Positions 38,388 to 46,454 of a stretch of DNA of 58,503 nt are shown piece by piece. Under the pieces are notes generated by a model. It saw nothing but the letters and a program-made list of their open reading frames with translations. It did not search any database and had not been told where the DNA came from. The first letter of the stretch is position 1. Each line of letters begins with the position of its first letter. The position numbers and the translations under genes were made by a program. The stretch is taken from positions 1 to 58,503 of the forward strand of contig JAPKDA010000003.1 in the NCBI GenBank assembly GCA_028822695.1, read 5' to 3'. Origin of the DNA: Akkermansiaceae bacterium (GTDB taxonomy: Bacteria; Verrucomicrobiota; Verrucomicrobiia; Verrucomicrobiales; Akkermansiaceae).

Positions 38388-39152
38388 ATGGAAACCGAAC
38401 CAGCGGAAGACTTCACCAACATCGAATCGATCTTCGTTCGCCACCGCAACGTCCTCATGGTCCGCGGCCACTTCCCCGGGGTCTACACCGACTACTACCT
38501 GCACCTCATGCAGCACGGCCTGAAGAACCCGGAGCCGCTCGACACAATGTTGAAGGACCTCCTCGCGGCCCTCACCCTCCACCTCGTGGCCCGACCTTGG
38601 GCCGAAACGATCGCCTGGACCGTCAACCTCCGCGCTCCCCGCGTAAATCTCTTCGTCACCGGTTCCTCCGAGCAGGAACAAGTCACCGGACGCTGCTTCA
38701 CCGAAGACATCCGCGAACCCGACCGAAACCTCTTCTACACCCAGACCACCGTCCACGGCACCGAGCCCAGCCTCTCCAGCATCGAGGTCGGGAGCAATGA
38801 TCCTCTCCAATGGATCGAGGCCCTCTACGAAAAGTCCGAACAACGACCCGGACGCGCCTTCCGCCTCCCCGACGAAAACTTCGTCCTCCTCGCCGCCCAA
38901 CCGGATTTCGATGAGGAATGGCTCAACGGACTCGACGCCGAGGCCGTCGCCGAGATCGATCAATACGAAAAGACCAAACTCCTCGAAACCCGCCAGTTCC
39001 GATTCCATTGCGGCTGCAACCTCAAGCGTATCCTCCCCGTCCTCGGCGCCTGGCGGGATGATCCTGAGAAACTCTTCGAATCCGATGCCGAAATCACCAT
39101 CCAGTGCCCCCGCTGCGCCGCAAAGTACCGCGTCACCCGGGACATGATTTGA
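38388..39152 (+). CDS. hslO: Redox-regulated chaperone Hsp33
   Basis: A 254-residue protein with the Hsp33 fold segments (F-V-R-H-R-N-V-L-M-V-R-G-H-F near the start) and the C-terminal zinc switch F-H-C-G-C-N-L-K-R with C-P-R-C-A-A-K-Y, the CxC...CxxC arrangement that forms disulfides on oxidation. It acts in the cytoplasm as a holdase under oxidative stress. The N-terminal domain is rather divergent from E. coli Hsp33. It lies 34 bases before the next gene and may be co-transcribed with it. Confidence 0.88.
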   Translation: METEPAEDFTNIESIFVRHRNVLMVRGHFPGVYTDYYLHLMQHGLKNPEPLDTMLKDLLAALTLHLVARPWAETIAWTVNLRAPRVNLFVTGSSEQEQVTGRCFTEDIREPDRNLFYTQTTVHGTEPSLSSIEVGSNDPLQWIEALYEKSEQRPGRAFRLPDENFVLLAAQPDFDEEWLNGLDAEAVAEIDQYEKTKLLETRQFRFHCGCNLKRILPVLGAWRDDPEKLFESDAEITIQCPRCAAKYRVTRDMI

Positions 39153-39185
39153 CATCCGCCCCGGGATTCGTTCCCGTCCGGCACG

Positions 39186-40331
39186 ATGTCCCAGTTCGAT
39201 ACCATCCACCCACGCCGCGGCACTGGCTCCCACAAATGGGACCGCCGCCCCGAACTCGATCCCTTCTGGATCGCGGACATGGACTTCCAATCGCCCCCTG
39301 CGGTGATCGAAGCGCTCGAGAAGCGCGTCCGCGACGGCATCTTCGGCTATCCTTGGGCCCACCCCGGCATCAGCGAAGCCATCCTTGAATATCTCTCCAA
39401 TCGCCACGGCGTCAGCGCCAACGCCGACCACCTCCTCCACCTCGGTGGACTCGTCCCCGCCCTCTCCCTCGCCGGACGCGCCTTCGCAGAGGCCGGTGAC
39501 GCCCTCCTCACCTGCACCCCCGTCTACCCACCCTTCCTCGGCGTGCACCGCGATGCCGGCCTCGAACTCATCAAGGTCCCCCATGCCCTCGCAGACGAAA
39601 AATGGTCCTTCGACTGGGACGCTCTCGAAGCCTCCGTCACCCCGCGGACGAAAATGTTCATCCTCTGCCACCCGCAGAACCCCCTCGGCCGCGTCTTTCC
39701 GAAAGAGGACATCATCAAAGTCGCTGAATTCTGCGACCGCCACGATCTCGTCCTCCTCTCCGACGAAATCCACTGCGACCTCGTCCTCGACGAAGCGGCT
39801 ACTCCCTTTTACTCGGCCCTCAAGCTCCCTCCCGAACTCCTCAAGCGCGTCGTCGTCCTGCAATCCCCCAGCAAGACCTACAACATCGCTGGCCTCGGCT
39901 ACGCCTTCGCCGTCATCCCCGACGACAGCCTCCGCCGCAAATTCACCACCGCCAAAGGCCACATCCTCCCCGAGATCAACTGCCTCGCCTACTTCGCCGC
40001 CGAAGCCGCCTACCGCCACGGAGAACCCTGGCGCCAGGAGCTCCTCACCTACCTCAGCGGCAACCGCGACCTCCTCACCCAGCAACTCCGCGCCGGCATC
40101 CCCGGACTCATCATCCCCGACATCGAAGCCACCTACCTCGCCCTCCTCGACTTCCGCCCCCTCGGCATCGAACACCCTGCGGCCCTCTTCGAGAAAGAAG
40201 CCGGCCTTTTCCTCTCCCCCGGCGCCCCCTTCGCCGCCCCCGGCCACGCCCGCCTCAACTACGCCTGCCCACGATCCAGCCTCCAAGACGCCGTCGACCG
40301 CATGATCGCGGCGGTGTCCAAAAAAGCCTAG
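39186..40331 (+). CDS. PatB/MalY-type aminotransferase (C-S lyase)
   Basis: A 381-residue PLP enzyme of fold type I. It begins D-T-I-H-P-R-R-G-T-G-S-H-K-W-D and W-I-A-D-M-D-F, hallmarks of the PatB/MalY cystathionine beta-lyase branch. C-H-P-Q-N-P-L-G-R binds PLP, and the Schiff-base lysine lies in S-P-S-K-T-Y-N-I-A-G-L. It likely cleaves C-S bonds of cystathionine or cysteine conjugates. Confidence 0.9.
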   Translation: MSQFDTIHPRRGTGSHKWDRRPELDPFWIADMDFQSPPAVIEALEKRVRDGIFGYPWAHPGISEAILEYLSNRHGVSANADHLLHLGGLVPALSLAGRAFAEAGDALLTCTPVYPPFLGVHRDAGLELIKVPHALADEKWSFDWDALEASVTPRTKMFILCHPQNPLGRVFPKEDIIKVAEFCDRHDLVLLSDEIHCDLVLDEAATPFYSALKLPPELLKRVVVLQSPSKTYNIAGLGYAFAVIPDDSLRRKFTTAKGHILPEINCLAYFAAEAAYRHGEPWRQELLTYLSGNRDLLTQQLRAGIPGLIIPDIEATYLALLDFRPLGIEHPAALFEKEAGLFLSPGAPFAAPGHARLNYACPRSSLQDAVDRMIAAVSKKA

Positions 40332-40402
40332 CCTAGCCCCCCAACTCTTTACTCCAACGGCGCGACTCATCCCAGCCCGGGACAAGGAACCTCATTCCGA
40401 CC

Positions 40403-40430
40403 TCTGGTCTCCGGGTTCCGGGCTCCTCCC
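40403..40430. repeat. Heptamer tandem repeat in an intergenic region
   Basis: CCTCTGG, TCTCCGG, GTTCCGG and GCTCCTC follow with a 7-base period, between the PatB-like gene and the caspase-like gene. It belongs to the same family as 30710-30744 and 58404-58438. Confidence 0.55.
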
Positions 40431-40488
40431 CTTCCGATCTCCCCGATTCTCCCTTGCCCAGCCCCCTCTCCGGGACCATTCTCAGCCC

Positions 40489-41172
40489 GTGAGAATCCTT
40501 CTCCTCTGCCTAACCCTCGGACTCGCCGCCTCCATGACGGCCAAGGCCGAGGAACATGTCATCCTCTGTGGCGGCCCCAGCCTACCAAAATGGGAAAATC
40601 TCCGCGTCGATGGCGAACGCCACGACCAATGGTGGGCCAACTTCATCCGGGCCTCCACCCTTCGCATGGTCGAAATCCGCCGAGCCTACGGCAAAGACGC
40701 CAAGCTCGTCTGGATCGTCTACAAGGACGGCTACATTCTCCGCGGCCGCGAGGATGGCAAACCCTACACCACCTGGATCAACGAACAGGCTGCCAAACGG
40801 AATTGCCAACTCATCTGGGTCAACACCGGCAGCGAGGCCATCCGCGCCCTCAACTCCCGCCCCACCCGCAGCGTCCGCACCTTCGACTACTTCGGTCACT
40901 CCAACCGCCATTGCTTCATGCTCGATTACGGCAGCGAAGTCATGGCCGTCTGCAAAGCGTGGATCCACGAAAACGACATCCATAAAGTCCGCCGCAACAT
41001 TTTCGCCGAGCATGCCATCTGCCAAAGCTACGGCTGCCACTCCGGCGAAAGCATGAGCGCGTTCTGGAACAAATCTCTCGGCATCCGCCTCATCGGTGCC
41101 AACGGCAAAACCGACTACGCCGTCGTCGGCCAAGGCCGCCTCCCCACCGCCTCCGGCCGCTGGGTCCGCTAA
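40489..41172 (+). CDS. Secreted protein with a caspase-like His/Cys pair
   Basis: A 227-residue protein from GTG 40489 with a signal peptide (R-I-L-L-L-C-L-T-L-G-L-A-A-S-M-T-A-K-A). F-D-Y-F-G-H-S-N (His137) and C-Q-S-Y-G-C-H-S-G-E-S (Cys183) end two predicted strands 46 residues apart, much like the H-G and C-H-S-G motifs of metacaspase/caspase-fold proteases. The rest is not recognised. A clan CD peptidase fold is an inference from two motifs only. Confidence 0.5.
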   Translation: MRILLLCLTLGLAASMTAKAEEHVILCGGPSLPKWENLRVDGERHDQWWANFIRASTLRMVEIRRAYGKDAKLVWIVYKDGYILRGREDGKPYTTWINEQAAKRNCQLIWVNTGSEAIRALNSRPTRSVRTFDYFGHSNRHCFMLDYGSEVMAVCKAWIHENDIHKVRRNIFAEHAICQSYGCHSGESMSAFWNKSLGIRLIGANGKTDYAVVGQGRLPTASGRWVR

Positions 41173-41197
41173 TTCTCTTCCCTGATTTCTCTACACC

Positions 41198-42202
41198 ATG
41201 CTCTACGACGAACTACATCGCCTCTACCACCAGCCCTTCTTCGACCTCATCCAACAGTCCCGTGCCATCCACGAGGAACACTGGTCCGAGAACTCCGTGC
41301 AACTTTGCACTCTACTCTCCATCAAAACCGGCGGCTGCTCCGAAGACTGCTCCTACTGCGCCCAATCCGCTCGCTACAACAGCGGCGTTGATGCCGAACG
41401 GCTCATGGAAAAATGCCAAGTCATGGAACGCGCCCGCGCCGCCAAGGAAACCGGCTCCACCCGCTTCTGCATGGGTGCCGCATGGCGTGGCGTCCGAGCA
41501 GGCACAAAACGCTTCGACGATGTCCTCGAAATCGTCCGCGACGTCGCCGAACTCGACATGGAAGTCTGCGTCACCCTCGGCGAACTGGGCGAAGTGGAAG
41601 CCAAGGCCCTCAAGGAGGCCGGCGTCACCGCTTACAACCACAACATCGACACTTCTCCCGAGAACTACCCCAACATCGTCACCACCCACACCTTCGACGA
41701 CCGCCTCCGCACCATCCGCCACGTCCAGGACGCCGGAATGTCAGTCTGCTGCGGCGGCATCCTCGGCCTCGGCGAAAATACCGAAGACCGACTCAAAATG
41801 ATCGAGGTCATCTCCGAGTTCAACCCACCACCCGAGAGTATCCCCATCAACTCCCTCATGCCCATGCCCGGCACTCCGCTGGAAGGCAAGGACCCCGTCA
41901 CCGCTTTCGATGTGGCCCGCATGATCGCAGTCACCCGCATCGCCGTTCCCAAAGCCCGTGTCCGCCTCTCCGCAGGTCGCACCCAGCTCTCCGACGAAGC
42001 CCAGGCCCTCTGCTTCTTTGCCGGAGCCAACTCCATCTTCTACGGCGACAAACTCCTCACCGCCGATAACCCAGCCGTCGCTCACGATCTCGGGCTCCTC
42101 GAACAGCTCGGCCTCGAAGCGAAAAAATCCGACCGCAGCCAGCAGGCACCCGACCCCCTTCCCGAGCGCCCCCTCTCACCAGAGCCGGCAGGAAAGGTCT
42201 AA
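41198..42202 (+). CDS. bioB: Biotin synthase
   Basis: A 334-residue radical SAM enzyme converting dethiobiotin to biotin. The cluster motif G-G-C-S-E-D-C-S-Y-C-A-Q-S (Cys47, 51, 54) and later motifs Y-N-H-N-I-D-T-S, N-x-L-M-P-M-P-G-T-P-L-E and L-S-A-G-R are all present. The C-terminal 20 residues are a proline-rich extension. The stop overlaps the next start (TAATG), so it heads a three-gene overlapping cluster; no other biotin genes are present. Confidence 0.96.
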   Translation: MLYDELHRLYHQPFFDLIQQSRAIHEEHWSENSVQLCTLLSIKTGGCSEDCSYCAQSARYNSGVDAERLMEKCQVMERARAAKETGSTRFCMGAAWRGVRAGTKRFDDVLEIVRDVAELDMEVCVTLGELGEVEAKALKEAGVTAYNHNIDTSPENYPNIVTTHTFDDRLRTIRHVQDAGMSVCCGGILGLGENTEDRLKMIEVISEFNPPPESIPINSLMPMPGTPLEGKDPVTAFDVARMIAVTRIAVPKARVRLSAGRTQLSDEAQALCFFAGANSIFYGDKLLTADNPAVAHDLGLLEQLGLEAKKSDRSQQAPDPLPERPLSPEPAGKV

Positions 42203-42669
42203 TGCCAACCGATCTGCACATCCGCGTTTCCCTCGCCGATCAAGCACTCTACCTTCAAGAGGGCGAGCAAGTCCTCCGCCAATACTCCGTCTCCACCTCC
42301 AAGTTCGGCCCCGGCACGGAAGAAGGCAGCAACAAGACCCCTCTTGGCAATTTCCGAATCTGCGAAAAATTCGGGGACACCGAAGCTCCCTACACGATCT
42401 TTCGCGCTCGCCTCAACGAAGGCCTCTGGGACCCCGCCGAACCCTGCACCGACGACCTCGTCCTCACCCGCATCCTCCGCCTCGAAGGCCTCGACACCGA
42501 CAATCTCAACACCTACGGCCGCTACATCTACATCCACGGCACCAACCACGAAGCCGAGCTCGGCAACCCCGCCTCCCAAGGCTGCATCCGCATGAGCAAC
42601 CAGAACGTCATCGATCTCTACGACCGCAGCCCCCTCGGCACCCCCATCACTATTTCCCTGCACTCATGA
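42202..42669 (+). CDS. L,D-transpeptidase (YkuD domain) without signal peptide
   Basis: A 155-residue protein that is essentially a YkuD catalytic domain. It has N-K-T-P-L-G-N-F-R-I and the active-site block I-H-G-T-N-H-E-A-E-L-G-N-P-A-S-Q-G-C-I-R-M-S, with the catalytic His and Cys. Such enzymes crosslink peptidoglycan or attach lipoproteins in the periplasm, yet neither a signal peptide nor an anchor is visible with the coupled ATG 42202, which is odd. It sits between bioB and serB with start/stop overlaps on both sides. Confidence 0.88.
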   Translation: MPTDLHIRVSLADQALYLQEGEQVLRQYSVSTSKFGPGTEEGSNKTPLGNFRICEKFGDTEAPYTIFRARLNEGLWDPAEPCTDDLVLTRILRLEGLDTDNLNTYGRYIYIHGTNHEAELGNPASQGCIRMSNQNVIDLYDRSPLGTPITISLHS

Positions 42670-43310
42670 AGCTCCTCTTCCTCGACTGCGACTCCACCCT
42701 CTCTGCCATCGAAGGCATCGATGAACTCGCCGCCCTCCGCGGACCGGAGGTGGAAGCCGAAGTCGTTGCCCTCACCAATGCCGCCATGAACGGCGAGGTG
42801 CCCATCGATGAGATCTTCTCCCGCCGCCTCGACCTCATCAAACCAACACGCCACCACTGCGCCAAAGTCGGCGAGCTCTACATCCAGCACATCGCCCCCG
42901 GCACCCAGGGCGCCCTCGCTGCCGCCAGGAACGCCGGCTGGACCCCGATCATCATCTCCGGCGGCTTCACCTCCCCCATCGAACCCTTCGCCAAGTTTCT
43001 CGGCATCGAGGAGATCCACGCCGTCCCCCTCCACTTCACCGAGGACGGAAATTACGCCGGATTCGACCTCAATGCCCCGACGGCTCGAAACGGAGGAAAG
43101 CCTGATATCATCCAGAACATCAAAGCTGAACGAAATCCAGCGTCCACTGCCATGGTCGGAGATGGCGTTTCCGATCTGGAGACCCAACCGATCGTGGATA
43201 TCTTCGTGGGCTTCGGTGGCTTTACTCCCCGCCCCGCCGTCAAAGAAAAGGCCTCCGCCTTCATCACCAACTTCGGCCAACTCGCCGAGCTCCTGGACAC
43301 CGTCGCTTGA
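42666..43310 (+). CDS. serB: Phosphoserine phosphatase-like HAD hydrolase
   Basis: A 214-residue HAD-superfamily phosphatase. Motif I is L-F-L-D-C-D-S-T-L-S, motif II I-I-S-G-G-F, and motif III/IV K-P-D-I-I-Q followed by M-V-G-D-G-V-S-D-L-E. The arrangement and the cap region (I-E-G-I-D-E-L-A) match SerB, the last step of serine synthesis. ATG 42666 overlaps the L,D-transpeptidase stop as ATGA. The long frame that precedes it is a shadow of the neighbours. Confidence 0.88.
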   Translation: MKLLFLDCDSTLSAIEGIDELAALRGPEVEAEVVALTNAAMNGEVPIDEIFSRRLDLIKPTRHHCAKVGELYIQHIAPGTQGALAAARNAGWTPIIISGGFTSPIEPFAKFLGIEEIHAVPLHFTEDGNYAGFDLNAPTARNGGKPDIIQNIKAERNPASTAMVGDGVSDLETQPIVDIFVGFGGFTPRPAVKEKASAFITNFGQLAELLDTVA

Positions 43311-43579
43311 GGCCCTTGATTGGAGGAATGAGAGCAGCAAATATGGATGACTTTCTCCCGAAGTTATATCCCGACTACGATAAACTTGTCCTTTTAATCA
43401 ACTGTGCGGATTTTTATTAGCACATCATGAGTAAGAAATCCAAAGGCACAGGAATGCGCTCAAGCGTGAATACACCGCATTGAAGAAGACGCCGTAACTC
43501 ACCTGGAGCCCTCGCTCACCCTCCCCGCCACCACCGGGCTTGTCCCGATGAGCCTGCCCGCCATAGCTCGGTCAACCAG

Positions 43580-43819
43580 CTACAGCGGCTCCCGCAACGC
43601 AAGGTCGCAGAGGGGCTTTGGAGCAGGTATTGCCGAGTAGACACGGAAAAGGCCCTCCTTGATCACAAGGAGGGCCGGATCGAAGGTCATTCCAAGGCTG
43701 AGCCCCAGCTCGGAAAGTTTGTCGTTGAACGACTTCTTACCGAAGTTGCGATACTTGAGCATCTCCGCCTCGGTCTTCATTGCCATACTTTCAATAACGC
43801 GAAAGGCTAGCCCTCCCAT
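43580..43819 (-). pseudogene. rpoA: 3' relic of an RNA polymerase alpha subunit gene
   Basis: Within a 79-residue frame, residues about 12-48 read M-A-M-K-T-E-A-E-M-L-K-Y-R-N-F-G-K-K-S, then K-L-S-E-L-G-L-S-L-G-M-T-F-D, the second half of the alpha C-terminal domain. The canonical L-N-E-I-K-x-K is shortened, so the domain is damaged. A perfect terminator hairpin follows where the gene would end, and the frame runs through it. The rest of rpoA is missing, so this is a duplicated or displaced 3' fragment. Confidence 0.7.
43646..43676 (-). terminator. Terminator retained after the rpoA relic
   Basis: GGCCCTCCTT (43651-43660) and AAGGAGGGCC (43667-43676) form a perfect 10-base stem with a 6-base loop, followed on the minus strand by TTTT. 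It lies immediately after the conserved end of the alpha C-terminal domain. Confidence 0.8.
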
Positions 43820-44010
43820 CCCTTATTTCAACGAACAAGGCCGGGCCAACACAAAAAAAGACAGCCCAACAGGTGGAAAACGGCATGGGAAACCCCCATC
43901 ACCCGATGCCAACACCCAATTGGACTGTCCATCCCCCCAGGGGGATTGCCTTAAATCATTGCCAGCGCCCAAAACTTGGCAAGAACAATCAAGGTAGTAA
44001 CGATTAACCA

Positions 44011-44601
44011 TCAAGAATTTCTAAGGAACTCCACCAACCACTCCGCCCCCACTCTCGTCGGATAGGACCGATGCGGAACTTCCTCCCGCCCACGCTCAAA
44101 AAACGGTCCAAACACTTCTTCAATCTCCTCCCGCGTCGCCGCATGGGGCGGACCAGTCTCGGCATCGGGCGTGAGGTAAAACACCCCGATTAATCGACTC
44201 CCCGGCGACAACAGCGAGGCCATCGCCGCGACGTAGTCCGATCGCTGCGCAGGATCGATCGCACAGAAGCAAGTATGCTCCCAAACTGCCCCCACCTGCA
44301 CCCGCTCCGCCAATTCCGAATCAAAGAGATCGCCTTCCACCCACACCCGATCCTCCCCCTCGCCATAAAGCCCCCGCGCCTGCCCAAGCGCCGTCGGCGA
44401 CAGGTCCAGTCCCACCGCCTTGATCCCATGCTCCGCAAGCAAGGCCACATCATGCCCACGACCACACCCTGGCACGAGCACCGCGCCTTCGCCCCACCAC
44501 TCCCGCGGCCACTCCTCCAATACCTGCCGCAACGGCGGTGATGCTTCGCGATGATCCCACGGAGGCACCCCCTCTTGGTAAAACTGCTCCCATTCTTCCA
44601 T
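44011..44601 (-). CDS. SAM-dependent methyltransferase (thiopurine methyltransferase-like)
   Basis: A 196-residue enzyme: M-E-E-W-E-Q-F-Y-Q-E-G-V-P-P-W-D-H at the start, then the AdoMet motif V-L-V-P-G-C-G-R-G-H-D and V-G-L-D-L-S-P-T-A, as in the TPMT family that methylates thiols, selenols or halides. ATG 44601 overlaps the stop of the preceding gene by one base (TGATG), so it is the third gene of an operon with two TPM-type proteins. The substrate is not known. Confidence 0.85.
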   Translation of the reverse strand: MEEWEQFYQEGVPPWDHREASPPLRQVLEEWPREWWGEGAVLVPGCGRGHDVALLAEHGIKAVGLDLSPTALGQARGLYGEGEDRVWVEGDLFDSELAERVQVGAVWEHTCFCAIDPAQRSDYVAAMASLLSPGSRLIGVFYLTPDAETGPPHAATREEIEEVFGPFFERGREEVPHRSYPTRVGAEWLVEFLRNS

Positions 44602-45746
44602 CACATCCGCTGCAAGTAATCCGGCACCTGATCCCGCTGCTGTGATGGCGGAAGCTGAGAACTCGAAAACGAAACCACCGCACCCACTCCCGCCGCATGC
44701 GGCGCCCCCAACATGGGCTCGATCTCCACCTCCGGAAACACATGCCGCAATCGTCGCCTCGCAATCAATCGCCCCACCCACGTAATCACCACGGTAAAGA
44801 CCACTACGATCACTGCCCAAAGCGACTTCGTCAGTAACTTCAACGCTTCGCTCTCCGGCATCGGCAAGGTGATCGGAGGTAAGGTTTCGTTCGCCGTCAG
44901 GGCCTCATCCTCCTCCGGCTCCACCCCACCCGGAATCGCCATCGCCTTCTCGAACCAATAAAGCCGGATCGACAGCTCCACCGAAAAGTTTTCCAACTGA
45001 TGAGACGGATCACTCTTCTCATAGGCCTCCTGGATGGAGACCCGCAGGGCCCGCTCCCGATCTTCTTGGGAAACCACCGTCCGAATGCTCTCGCTCAACG
45101 CGATCAGACTCCGCTCCGGCCGGCCCAGAAAGTAAAAGACCACCGCGGTCGGCCCACTCCGGGCATGGTGCTCGTCAAATACCGTCTCGATCGTGGCCCC
45201 TTCAGGCAACTGCTGCTCGGCGTCGAACAGATACACGTAAAGGTTCACCTCGGAGTCCCCGGCGTGATGGGCGAGGAAACTCTCCCGGTCCCGATACTCC
45301 TGCCTCGCCAACGTCTCCTGAGGATCGATCAGGAAACTCGCCGGCGTCCGCCCGAAATACGGCTCCAGAAACTGCTCCTCAATCACCGTCGGATCAACCT
45401 CCACCACCTCCTCCTCTGGATCCGGTTCCGGCGGCAGTTCTTCCTCCGGTGTCTCCGGCAGCGGCGGCAAGGTCAGTTCCCCCGTCAACTCCTTCAGCAA
45501 CTCCCGCCCCGGAACAATCTCGCCCGTCTTCAGCTTCTCAAGATCCCCCTCGGACCACTCCGGCAAAGTCGGCCATTCAAGAATCTCATCCTCTTTTTCC
45601 TCCTCGCTCTTCTCTTCCTCGGCGGATTCTTCGGGCTTTTCTTCAGACTCCTTCACCGCCTCCTCCACTGGAGCCGCCTCTTCCTGCGCCATCACCCCCA
45701 ACGAGAGGAGCACCACGCCAAACCACATCAACCACCTCTTCATCAC
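44601..45746 (-). CDS. Acidic exported membrane protein, TPM-like
   Basis: A 381-residue protein with a signal peptide (M-K-R-W-L-M-W-F-G-V-V-L-L-S-L-G-V-M-A-Q). A very acidic stretch (residues about 22-55, Glu repeats) is followed by a globular part (about 130-270) with N-L-Y-V-Y-L-F-D-A-E-Q-Q and A-V-V-F-Y-F-L-G, reminiscent of TPM domains. A membrane helix (A-V-I-V-V-V-F-T-V-V-I-T-W-V) lies near residues 308-325 with a basic cytoplasmic tail. It is coupled to the zinc-ribbon gene upstream by an ATGA overlap. The function is unknown. Confidence 0.6.
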   Translation of the reverse strand: MMKRWLMWFGVVLLSLGVMAQEEAAPVEEAVKESEEKPEESAEEEKSEEEKEDEILEWPTLPEWSEGDLEKLKTGEIVPGRELLKELTGELTLPPLPETPEEELPPEPDPEEEVVEVDPTVIEEQFLEPYFGRTPASFLIDPQETLARQEYRDRESFLAHHAGDSEVNLYVYLFDAEQQLPEGATIETVFDEHHARSGPTAVVFYFLGRPERSLIALSESIRTVVSQEDRERALRVSIQEAYEKSDPSHQLENFSVELSIRLYWFEKAMAIPGGVEPEEDEALTANETLPPITLPMPESEALKLLTKSLWAVIVVVFTVVITWVGRLIARRRLRHVFPEVEIEPMLGAPHAAGVGAVVSFSSSQLPPSQQRDQVPDYLQRM

Positions 45747-46384
45747 AGCTTTGGCAACTTCGTCCGATGGTTTGCCCTGATCCTCTCCAACATCTCCCCC
45801 TTCCCATCCTCACTCACGATGTCATCCGGCGTGAACAATTCCGGATCCCGCCGCGCCCGCTTCGCCTGACGTCGCAGCGTCTTGCTCAAGCGATCCACCA
45901 CAACCTCCATCGCCTTCAGATACTGTTCCTGCAAAAAGTAGGGATGCGCTGCCGACAGCGCCCGAAATGTTGTGTCCTCCGTCAAAAACGGCTGAAGGTT
46001 GTAGCCAAAGCTAATCCCCGCCGACTTCCCGCCCACATCCACGCTCAGCAACACCCCGCACTGATTCGGACGGCTCACCTCAACATCCTCGAAGGCCCCC
46101 CGGTTCAACAACCAAAACCCAAACTGCCGCAAACTCGGCAATTCCCGAAAGGTCCCGAAATACACCGCGAAAAACAACTGCGGGAACTTCCGCTGAAACT
46201 CCTCCAACATCTTCCGCGCCGTCTCCCGCTCACGCTTCCGCAGCACTCCCGCCGCATCAGTCAGACACTTCAACCGCACCTCCTGCGCCCCAAAAGCCCG
46301 ATCCGCCTCACGGATCTCAAATCCACAGTGAGGGCAGAGATCTGCCGCCCGGTGTACCCGTTGAACGCAGCGGGGACACTTCAT
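45743..46384 (-). CDS. Zinc-ribbon plus TPM-like domain protein
   Basis: About 213 residues. The N-terminal M-K-C-P-R-C-x8-A-D-L-C-P-H-C-G is a zinc ribbon (two CxxC). It is followed by a TPM-like domain: L-F-F-A-V-Y-F-G-T, G-F-W-L-L-N-R and G-V-L-L-S-V-D-V-G-G-K-S-A-G-I-S-F-G-Y are its strands. The gene starts the operon zinc-ribbon/TPM, acidic membrane protein, methyltransferase. ATG 46384 is used; an ATG six bases upstream is in frame. TPM domains occur in photosystem repair and envelope proteins; the role here is unknown. Confidence 0.65.
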   Translation of the reverse strand: MKCPRCVQRVHRAADLCPHCGFEIREADRAFGAQEVRLKCLTDAAGVLRKRERETARKMLEEFQRKFPQLFFAVYFGTFRELPSLRQFGFWLLNRGAFEDVEVSRPNQCGVLLSVDVGGKSAGISFGYNLQPFLTEDTTFRALSAAHPYFLQEQYLKAMEVVVDRLSKTLRRQAKRARRDPELFTPDDIVSEDGKGEMLERIRANHRTKLPKL

Positions 46385-46454
46385 GACCATTGCAGCACTC
46401 TGGAGCCCAGCTGCGCCTGCGTCAAAGTTCTGTTATTCACATTCGCGAGTTGTC

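Noticed and set aside
38328-40385. 685-codon open frame on the minus strand
   Set aside because: It is the antisense of hslO and the PatB-like gene. Its composition (Gly/Glu/Val/Ala-rich) is the usual artefact of the strong third-position GC bias.
43431-43495. Possible small basic ribosomal-type protein (M-S-K-K-S-K, then A-L-K-R-E-Y-T-A-L-K-K in another frame)
   Set aside because: Too short and frameshifted; no match that I can support.
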